Shown piece by piece: positions 29,801 to 41,800 of a DNA stretch of 64,000 nt. A program made the translations under genes and the position numbers. The first letter of the stretch is position 1; each line of letters begins with the position of its first letter. Source of the stretch: Echinometra lucunter (lineage: Eukaryota > Echinodermata > Echinoidea > Camarodonta > Echinometridae). The stretch covers positions 32,717,828 to 32,781,827 of the forward strand of contig CM057157.1 in NCBI GenBank assembly GCA_029962745.1, in the 5' to 3' direction. The notes below the pieces were generated by a model that was not told the DNA's origin, searched no databases, and saw only the letters and a program-made list of their open reading frames with translations.

Positions 29801-32800
29801 CATATTCTTTCAACTTTCAATTTGTCTAGACCTGTATAAACTGACCCATACCAATTATATCATATCATATGGAAAGAAGAGGTGGGAATGAGGGACAAAC
29901 AAACTATTTGTCTCTTATTTTAACTTAGTTCACATAAATTGTAAAATATAAATAAGTAACTTGCAATATCTTGTACAATTTGGAAAAAAAAATAAAGGGT
30001 TAAGGGCTTGAAATTCCACATACATTGAAAAATCTGATACCCTATGGGTACATGCAATTTACTATATTTTTGTACATGTATGTGATGTATAATGTAGAAA
30101 ATTTCAACAATGCTAGAGATATATTCTTTACAGTGATCTTTCAAAGGATATAAATTTCTGCTTCTAGATTGATTACCCTTACCTAAAAGTCAGAACACAT
30201 TACCCAAGTTCTACATTCTCTTCATTGGCTCAAGATTCAAGCAAGAATCATCTTAAATGTTCTCATTACAAGAATCTCTCGTTTAAAATATACCCCACCA
30301 CCATAACACAGGAACCTATGTATTTCAGGTGGGGTATACCAACCCTGAATTAAAAACCCCTGTTTAAAGTCTTATCAGTGCCTAGCATCTTCGCACGAGA
30401 GGTGGTGGTTTTGGATTACACCTGCACCAGAGCTGCCAATCCCAATTGGAAAAAATCCTATTCTTTATTTCTTTTTATCCTATTTTCAAGCCCAAAATCC
30501 TATTTGTTTCAAAGGTCAAAATATCCAACGGTATAAAGAATCATTCTTACAAGTTTCAAAAATCCTATCCAATGGGAAAAATCCTATTCAGTGTCATATT
30601 CCCCTTAAAAATCCTACTAAATAGGATAAAAGCCTACTAATTGGCAGCTCTGCTGCACTCCTCATCATCTTACGTAATAGTGTAAAGACTCTTACCACGA
30701 CACTGCCTGAAAGGAAATGAGAAGTATGAAATATATTTTTCACTTGTTTTAAGAAGTTGCATTCTCCAAAAGTCACTCATGATTTAGATGAAAACCAAAA
30801 ATAAACTTTGAACAAAGCAAAATGATCCAGAATTGGCACTTTTAGCAACATTTTTAACTCCATACGCTAGCTTGTCTCACCGCAATCGTAGCACTGGGCA
30901 TCATAAAAAGTAAGTTTCTCTTCTCCCTTCCCCCCTCTCCCTCGCTATCACCCTGTAAAGGTTGCTTCTCCTGACAGGGGGATTACGCACTTTTGTTTAT
31001 TTAGGCTTACTGCAATCTCAGGTGTCTAGAAGTTGCAAAAATTAAATCAGGGTTTCAGTTTTAAATGACAGGTTTTCGTCATGTTCTTCTTGTCAACAAA
31101 ATCAATCACGGTCGAGCTCCATCCTATCTTGAAGATCTAATTTCTCTGCATTCATTATCATCTTCAGCAACTAATTGTCTCCATTCTGCTACCATGGCCC
31201 ACCTCCAGCTTTATTAGGCAATCCTGTTAGTAGTTAATATATCTTTATATTGTTCATCCACTTTTCTCTTTCTTGTTTTCTCTTTGCTCTTTAATCTTTA
31301 AAATCTTTCTTGCGCTTAGAAACATTCGTATTAAGAGCTATACAGATGTTACATATTATTACTATTATAATTATTATTACTAATACTTTAATGTTTCTGG
31401 TTTTACAGATTAAATGTACGAAAATGGCCTGCTAAGAAAAAACCAATGATTTGTCTAGTGGGATTGCCTGTGAGAGCTCTTTTCAAGGTCTTTCATTCAT
31501 TCAAAACTTGGATGGAGTTTGACTTAATAAAGCTACTAAAGAGGGTCATCACCTATGACTACGTAATTAGAAGTCACGACTCAAAGCCGTCATCACTTCA
31601 TTTATTCAATAGCAATGCATTAATTAATTAATTCATTAATTCACTCATTCATTCACTCATTCATTCATTCATTCATTCATTCATTTATACCTTGGACGGA
31701 GCTTCAGCAAAGTTCTTGAGAGGATCATCACTCATGATCAAGCCATTAGAAGCCATGAGATGAGGGGCTTGGGCAGAGTCCATCATCATTCACCTGTTTA
31801 TTCATTCATTCATTCATTCCTTCATTCATCCATTCATCCATTCACTTATTCATGCATTCGTGTATTCATCAATTCATCCATCCATTCATTCATTCATTCA
31901 TTCATTCATTCATTCATTCATTCATTCATTCATTCATGCATGCATGCATTCATTCAAGACATGCATTCATTCATACATTCATACCTTGGATGGAGCTTCA
32001 GCAAAGTTCTTGAGAGGATCATCACCATGACCCAGCCATTAGAAGCTATGAGATGAGGGGCTTGGGCAGAGTCCATCATCATTTCATCTATTCATTCATT
32101 CATTCATACCTTGGATGGAGCTTCAGCAAAGTTCTTGAGAGGATCATCACCCATGACCAAGCCATTAGAACCCACTAGATGAGGGGCTTGGGCAGAGTCC
32201 ATCATCATTCCATCCATCCATCCATCCATCCATCCATCCATCCATCCATCCATCCCTTCCTTCCTTCCTTCATCCATTCATTCATTCATTCCTTCCTTCA
32301 TCCATTCATTCATTCATTCCTTCATTCATCCATTCATCCATTCACTTATTCATGCATTCGTGTATTCATCAATTCATCCATCAATTCATCCATCCATTCA
32401 TTCATTCATTCATTCATTCATTCATTCATTTATTCATAACTTGGATGGACCTTCAGCAATGTTCTTAAGAGGATCATCATCCATGATCCAGCCATTAGAA
32501 GCCATGAGATGAGGGGCTTGGGCAGTGTCCATCATCATGTCATCTGTTTATTCATTCATTCATCCATTCATTCATTCATTCATTTATTTATTCATGCATT
32601 CATTCATTCATTCATTCATTCATCCAATCATTCTTCCATTTATTCATTCTTCCATTCATACATTCTTCCATTCATTCATTCATCTATTCATGCATTCATG
32701 CATTCATTCATACATTCATACCTTGGATGGAGCTTCAGCAAAGTTCTTGAGAGGATCATCACCCATGACCCAGCCATTAGAAGCCATGAGATGAGGGGCT

Positions 32801-35800
32801 TGGGCAGTGTCCATCATCACTTCTTCTGATTGCATGTCAGTAGCAGTTCCAGGGTGACGGAAATACCTTTCATTCAGAGAAAGAGGAAGAATCATACAGT
32901 TCAGTGAATGATACTAGAGAGATGAGTAAATACTTCATTCACTAATAAAAGGAAATGACCCTATGATATATCATACATTAGTAGTATGCTTTTCTTGTTT
33001 TTTTTTTTTTATAATGTTATGAACAGCTCACTGTGATAAAGGCTTGTTCACATATGAAACAGCAAACCCCTGCAGTAAACTCCTACAGGTTTCATTTTTG
33101 CAGGTAAATGAAAGGAATATGAGGGGCAAAAAAGCTGAGGCAAAAAGTACATGTATCTCTCTAATACAGTGTACCTTCTGGCAGCAAAATGGTGTTGTCC
33201 AATCAATTTCTTATAAAAGTTAGCACAGAATACGGTATCGCAAGTTTGTCTGCACAATTTTGGCAAAATTCTCTTTCATTTGAGAGTGAACTATCAATAA
33301 CGTGTTAATGCGCATATCATTACTATAAGTGGCACAGCAAAAAAAATGGGGGTTTGCCGCTAGATATCTGAATTAGCCTTTAGTACTGGTATCATTATCA
33401 ACACTAACATATTCATCCTTATCAACATCATCTTCATCCTCATCAACATCATCATCTTCATCCTCATCAACATCATCTTAACATCATCATCTTCATCAAC
33501 ATCATCATCTTCATCCTCATCATCATCTTCATCCTCATCAACATCATCTTAACATCATCATCTTCATCAACATCATCTTCACATCATCATCTTCATCAAC
33601 ATCATCTTAACATCATCAACATCATCTTCACATCAGCATCTTCATCCTCATCAACATCATCTTCACATCATCATCTTCATCTTCATCAACATCATCATCT
33701 TCATCCTCATCAACATCATCTTCACATCATCATCTTCATCAACATCATCTTAACATCATCAACATCATCTTCACATCATCATCTTCATCCTCATCAACAT
33801 CATCTTAACATCTTCATCTTCATCAACATCATCATCTTCATCCTCATCAACATCATCTTCACATCATCATCTTCATCAACATCATCTTAACATCATCAAC
33901 ATCATCTTCACATCATCATCTTCATCCTCATCAACATCATCTTAACATCATCATCTCCATCTTCATCAACATCATCATCTTCATCCTCATCAACATCATC
34001 TTCACATCATCATCTTCATCAACATCATCTTAACATCATCAACATCATCTTCACATCATCATCTTCATCCTCATCAACATCATCTTCACATCATCATCTT
34101 CATCTTCATCAACATCATCATCTTCATCCTCATCAACATCATCTTCACATCATCATCTTCATCAACATCATCTTAACATCATCAACATCATCTTCACATC
34201 ATCATCTTCATCCTCATCAACATCATCTTAACATCTTCATCTTCATCAACATCATAATCTTCATCTTCATCATCTTCACATCATCATCTTCATCAACATC
34301 ATCTTAACATCATCAACATCATCTTCACATCATCATCTTCATCCTCATCAGCATCATCTTAACATCATCATCTCCATCTTCATCAACATCATCATCTTCA
34401 TCCTCATCAACATCATCTTCACATCATCATCTTCATCAACATCATCTTAACATCATCAACATCATCTTCACACCATCATCTTCATCAACATCATCTTAAC
34501 ATCATCAACATCATCTTCACATCATCATCTTCATCCTCATCAACATCATCTTCACATCATCATCTTCATCAACATCATCTTAACATCATCAACATCATCT
34601 TCACACCATCATCTTCATCCTCATCAACATCATCTTAACCTAAATGCACTATAACAATCAACCAGAGTTTGAAAAATAATTTTAAAAAATTCAACCAATC
34701 TTGATTATAATGACAGCCATCATGAGAACCTATCATCACCTATCATCGGTATGGCCCAGTGGACAAATCTTTCAAATACTTACTCATTGACCAGTGGGTT
34801 TTTCTTGGTGACTTCAAGCAGCTTAGGGCCACTTGGATCTATATGATGATAGCGGACATTAGAGATGAGGTTCTCAATAGCATGTCTGAGATCTTCCCCC
34901 ATCTCGTTGGCAGCTAAGCCGTTGAGCCGTTCTAAGTGAATGCGAAGTTCCTGGCAGCACTGCTCTATCCGTCTTTCAGGTTCATCATTTCCAGGTCTAA
35001 AACATACAACCAAATATACAAACCCCATGGAAAGGTACCGGTTTGCATGATCTAGATTTAGAATTCTATTGAACCCAGCGACAACTGAATTCTCTCATTT
35101 GCTAAAGACCTAACATGGGGGCCATAATTTGACTGCATGCCAGCAAATTCTACAGCCACAGCACACACAATATACATCATTACCCACACAGAAATTGTCG
35201 CTCACCAACAGTAGGTTCCAAAATCACCTCCAAACATCCATCTTAAAAGCCAAATTCCACCATCGAAAAATGGGAGATTGGTGCCAAGCAGAAGGGGCTT
35301 CAGTCAAGCGCTAGGAAACAGGGTCCCTGAAAACATGCTAAAAATCAAGAAATCAGGAGTTCTGTGATCCATGTATGTTTTTTTGTTTAGGAACCTTATC
35401 AAATGTTGCGTCCATCGGTTTTTATCCGCTTCTCCATGCCTAGGTATTCACATCGGCTTTCCCGATCCCTTGTTTTGTCTATGGAGCAATGGGAGGATAA
35501 TGGACCAAAATTCGCTCAGTGGGATTCCCATCAAAGGCCACAATCAAATTGGGCTCAGACTTATGATAAGAAACCTTATTGCAAGCAATGAGTGTGATGG
35601 TATTGGCAGAAAAAGAAACCTGAAAACCAATCCCTCTGTAGTACCTGCCAGTACAGTTGTATACAAGTCCCAACATGCCATAAATTGATCAACATGCTAC
35701 AATTTGACCAAATGGGAGCACTGAAGGAACAATTTCAGGATGGAGGCTTGTAAACTTAGTCTACACTCTGCACAAGTTTTCTGTTTGCAAATTTACTCAC

Positions 35801-38800
35801 CTCTGCAGCAAAAGAAGTTCATCATCGCATCATCAAAGGGGAAGGAGGGGGATGGCGTTAGATGATTAAACATTAGTTTGTGACAATTTTGATTGTTTCA
35901 GACAACTTGCTCAAATGGGTCACAAGTAAATACCTTTTGAATATGCCATAGAATCACTCACCTTTGTATATTGAAGTTGTCCAATGCTTTGTTCATATCA
36001 ATGGTACTTCCTAATCTCCTGTATCCTGGATCCTGGATAATAGATACCTCCCATGGTTTGCTCTCCATCTGAGGTGTAGTCTCCTTGGAAACTGGTCAAA
36101 GGGGAATGAAGCGAAACATCACACTAATTGGACAGGAATATCTTTATCTCTTGATTTACTATCTTTATCTCTTGATTTACTTTCAATGCAGGATTTTTTT
36201 TATAGATTTCTTAGTTTACTCTCAATGCAGGAAGTTGTTTCTAAACTCCTTCTAAGAAGCTGTCCCTTTAGAGTATGGTCAAGGGAAAGCAATCACAAAA
36301 TCAGTAGAATGGATACTACTTGCTGAATCTCCTATACCCTTCTCTTCAGTTACAGACCACTTCCTAAAGGGCAAATGCTCTCTTCTACTAAAAGACAAAG
36401 TAATTGAGGGGTAAGTATATTCACATGAGAATAAAAGTCAAACTTTATAGTGAAAACAGCAACAAGCTAACTACACATACTTACCTTTGCATCTTTCTTT
36501 GAATTCTTCAATTGTTTTCTCTACATCTACTTGATAAAACTCTTGTAGTTTGTATTGAGGGAAGACTTCATGTGTCAGTATATGTCTTAATCTCTGTGTA
36601 AGATATAAAGTCAGAGAGAAATAAGGTGAATGTGACTGCGTCTCCTACATGCCTTTGCCTATATTCAGTTAACTTCATGGCTTAAAGTGTTCTTGAATCA
36701 TCATAAGCAGTTTTTTTTTTTAAATCTTAAATTCTATTCAAACAACTTCTCTGACCTTAGACCTACATACCTCAAAATCTAATCAGACCATCATCCCATA
36801 GTGATACATAACTAGCATCACAGTTTTAAGTTCATAACTCAAATGATCCTTCAGACATTGTGTTAACACAATAGTGATACATAACTAGCATCACAGTTTT
36901 AAGTTCATAACTCAAATGATCCTTCAGACATTGTGTTAACACAATAGTGATACATAACTAGCATCACAGTTTTAAGTTCATAACTCAAATGATCCTTCAG
37001 ACATTGTGTTAACACAATAGTGATACATAACTAGCATCACAGTTTTAAGTTCATATCTCAAATGATCCTTCAGACATTGTGTTAACACAATAGTGATACA
37101 TAACTAGCATCACAGTTTTAAGTTCATAACTCAAATGATCCTTCAGACATTGTGTTAACACAATAGTGATACATAACTAGCATCACAGTTTTAAGTTCAT
37201 ATCTCAAATGATCCTTCAGACATTGTGTTAACACAATAGTGATACATAACTAGCATCACAGTTTTAAGTTCATATCTCAAATGATCCTTCAGACATTGTG
37301 TTAACACAATAGTGATACATAACTAGCATCACAGTTTTAAGTTCATATCTCAAATGATCCTTCAGACATTGTGTTAACACAATAGTGATACATAACTAGC
37401 ATCACAGTTTTAAGTTCATATCTCAAATGATCCTTCAGACATTGTGTTAACACAATAGTGATACATAACTAGCATCACAGTTTTAAGTTCATAACTCAAA
37501 TGATCCTTCAGACATTGTGTTAACACAATAGTGATACATAACTAGCATCACAGTTTTAAGTTCATAACTCAAATGATCCTTCAGACATTGTGTTAACACA
37601 ACAGTGATACATAACTAGTATCACAGTTTTAAGTTCATAACTCAAATGATCCTTCAGACATTGTGTTAACACAATAGTGATACATAACTAGTATCACAGT
37701 TTTAAGTTCATAACTCAAATGATCCTTCAGACATTGTGTTAACACAACAGTGATACATAACTAGCATCACAGTTTTAAGTTCATAACTCAAATGATCCTT
37801 CAGACATTGTGTTAACACAATAGTGATACATAACTAGCATCACAGTTTTAAGTTCATATCTCAAATGATCCTTCAGACATTGTGTTAACACATTAGTGAT
37901 ACATAACTAGCATCACAGTTTTAAGTTCATATCTCAAATGATCCTTCAGACATTGTGTTAACACAATAGTGATACATAACTAGCATCACAGTTTTAAGTT
38001 CATAACTCAAATGATCCTTCAGACATTGTGTTAACACAATAGTGATACATAACTAGCATCACAGTTTTAAGTTCATAACTCAAATGATCCTTCAGACATT
38101 GTGTTAACACAATAGTGATACATAACTAGCATCACAGTTTTAAGTTCATAACTCAAATGATCCTTCAGACATTGTGTTAACACAATAGTGATACATAACT
38201 AGCATCACAGTTTTAAGTTCATAACTCAAATGATCCTTCAGACATTGTGTTAACACAGCTAACACTTTAGATTTCATAAATTCACCTCTTTGACCTTAGA
38301 CCTTGACCTATGTACCCCAAACTCTAACGAGATCTTCATGTGGTGATATACATTTGGACCAAGTTTAAAGTTCATACCTCAAATGCTTTTTGGATATTAC
38401 ATTAATAAAAAAACAAGATGGATGGATGGATGGACAACCTGAAAACATAATGCCTCCAGCACCACTTTCAGTGGGCATAGGCATAAAAATTCTTAATCTG
38501 TAATCTCTGAATCAAATTTGAAGTCTAACATGATTAGTGCACCATGGAATCTCTCACCTTCTATGAAGAGTTCTACAGGTATCTTTACTCAATACTATGC
38601 CATTATTACTCTTTGAAGTTTCTCTCTTTTTACATTTTTTCTTTTTCCCCTTTCACTTTCTAACGGCTTGACTGTTCAGATATGAAAAGGAAACCCCCGC
38701 AGCAACCCTCTACATGTACATTCTTTCTGGTATACAAATTGTCATGGCAGCATTCTGATTTAAGAAATAAATAAATGAAAAACAAATGGACATTATCAAC

Positions 38801-41800
38801 AACAACAAAAAAATCATTCTTCCAAGCAAGAGCTTGCCTGTTAGTGCCCTTCTTACTAAATTTTGCGGTGGGAATGAAATCATTCAGGCCAAGTTCGATT
38901 TTGAATCATGACTGCATGCTGCGCGCCACGCTTGCATACGGTAAACGTAATGTCAACGTTGTGAACAAAGATTGAAAGAACAGAATTTGTGTACTATGTT
39001 GGTACACTTCCGAGTTTTAGCGCTTCAGGGTTTAGCACCATCTTTTGGCGACTGATTTATTTCTGAATTAATGAATTCGTGACAATAAATGATGCGAAAA
39101 TTTAATGGAGAATAGCAAGCACATTTGGATTACTTTCACTTTATTTGACCTGGATTTCTGTCCTGTCCTCACAGAAAGAGGTAGAAGGGAATGATTTGCA
39201 ATTATATCAACAATACAAGCATTACCGTTCTTTTAACCTGCTTTATCGTCATGTTTTAAAGGAAATATTTTGTTGGTTGGGGGTTATTACACAGGCTGCT
39301 AACCGTCGATTAACCATCAAATATAAATTTCTGAATACCAACAATGGGTTTTTAAAAGGGCCATGTCTATTTTTCAATACACTCATGATCATGATAAACG
39401 ACAAAGTCATTACACCGCTCATGCATCCACATTATGTACGACAATAGGCATTATGTACGACAATAGGCATGCCGTCCCCGTCAAACATACCGTTTCACAC
39501 ACGTTCACACACACAGCATACTCATCTACACACAAGAGCTAATGCTACACATCAACGGATATTAAGATGGAAGACAGTGCGTCCTCATTTCCTTACTGCT
39601 GAGCATTTTAATCTTTTGGGGGAATAAAATTTTAGGCACCCGCCTGGGTGTCCATATTTCTTCCATTTTCATTTATTCTAACAACATTTTATTATAATTA
39701 TTAAATTTCTTATGTTTTTCTTTGTTTTTTTCGGGCCACCAAATTTCATTTACGGGCCACCCCAAAAAAATATATGACGATTTTGGTAGCCCGAACGGGT
39801 CACCAAGAAAAAAAGTTAGTGTGGAGCCTTGCATACAGGCTAGGACGATGTTTGCAGAGCTAGAGCTCTGCTACTGCATATATGCCAAGCAGGAGAGCGC
39901 TGTAATAATCTTATGTTTCTGACTAAAATGGCGATCCTCATGGACAGAAATGGTGAACTCTGTGACAAATAAAATATAATCAGAAATCAAGATTTGGGAG
40001 GAAAATTTCTATGGATTATACTCTGAAAGCTTTTTTTTTTCTGGAATCTTTTTTAGCAATGAAAACATCTGGAATTCCGGAAAATCTGGATAACTGGCAT
40101 CTCTGAATCCACAGAAAGTTGCGATTACAGTGCTTGTTGCAGAAAGTTCACTGACCTTTTTACCTATGACCTTAGTCAGATTCAACTCATTTTCCAACCT
40201 GACCTGTACCTCTAAGACATGTACCTCTGGTATGAATATTGTGATTCTACCTGAAATCCATAGGAAGTTATTGTGATTACAAAGCTTGCTGCAAAAAGTT
40301 AATTGACTGTTTGACCTTTGACCTTGGTCACATTCCACTCATTTTTTAAATGACCTGTGGCTTTACGAGATGTGCCTGTGGTATGAATTTGGTGATTCCA
40401 TCTCAATTTCAAAGAAAGTTATTGTGGTTAATACAGCATGACTGTTGACAAGGCAGATGCCGACGACGGAATAACGGCCGAGTCCTGAGGCATATCTTTT
40501 GCCTCTTTGCGGCAAAGAGCTATGGACCAATCAAATTTTTAAACAGGTAGTGCAAAAAATTTTGTCTGTAGTTTGTCCACACAACCTTTGACAAAACTCT
40601 CTTTCATTTAAGCGTTTACCCGTTAATGTAGGTTGGTTTACCCCACCATATGTGAACACGAAAAATGGTGGGGGTTTGCTGCGGGGATTTCCCTCTTCAT
40701 ATATGAATAAGCCTTGAAGTTTAAAAAATATTTCCTCTGTTTATTCCTCTTCTCTACTTTGTTAATAAGTCAATGCTGTTTACCTTAACTCATGAAAATC
40801 ATTCACTGCGTCACATTTTACTGATTCCCTGTACAGTAAATTACTTACATGAAGTTGTTCCTCATTGTCGATGATCTTTGGAATACCAATACCCTCCCAC
40901 TTCCCCTCCATCACCTCCAAGTTGAAATGTGACAGGATGCGGTCAACAACATATGCAGGTCGGAGGTGAGGTGAGTTCTGGATATTATAAGCGCACTCTG
41001 GATGATCCTTGATCCAGGGGCTGTCAAAGGAGGTATGGTTCCAGACAACATCACATATGCTGAGGACTCCCCACTCCTGTTGCATCTTGGATACCAGACC
41101 CTGGACATCCTCAAGAGTGACCTTGTTACCATTGCAGTCAAGGGATGGGTTGATGGCATGCTGGTTCCTGATGGAGTAGGAAGAGTTGGATGCACCAAGC
41201 TCCTGGATAGGTGTAAAGTGGATGACATTATAGCCCGACTCATGACTAACTCTCAGTCGGTTCTCCCACTTTGAGAAGGGACCAAGGCTCTTGGTGAGTA
41301 CCGTTTGTGCGGTGATACAGTCCAGGGGTAGGATGTCCGTTTCTGAGGCAATGGTAAGGATAGGGTCTACAATAAAGAATCCTGACCCTTCTTCCTTGGT
41401 ACTGTTAGGTAAAAAGGGGAAAAAAAGAATATTTAAAGAGGCAACAAGCTTAATTTACTGACAAATATACTTGATACAAACAGTAATAATAATAAAGACA
41501 ACATTTACAAGTGAACAACATACTTTGGAATGGCACATGCTGGTTCACATGCCTATGAGCAATGGTAAAGAAATTCTATTTTCAGGACCCTTGCTCACAT
41601 ACTATTCCATCTTAAATGCAATATGTTATGCTCAAAGATTAAAATGATAATGCAAAAAAAAAAGAAAATATACAAAAATCTGAGAGATTGAGATTTGAAA
41701 TAATGAATTTTCGTCATAGGGATTAGTGAAGTTATGAAAACAAAATATTTGAAGAAGCATCAAAATAAAGAGTGTATCCAGGTGGTATGCTAAGCTACTT

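Noticed and set aside
31691..32540. Exon 7 copies as mutually exclusive alternative exons
   Set aside because: Copies lack the first 46 or so nt and the acceptor of the exon; lengths and phases do not fit exons 6 and 8, and copy 2 has a frame-breaking deletion.
31760..32829. His/Ser/Phe/Ile-rich open frames
   Set aside because: Translations of ATTC/ATCC microsatellites between exon 7 copies.
41002..41274. Plus-strand 90-codon open frame
   Set aside because: Shadow of AGL exon 3.
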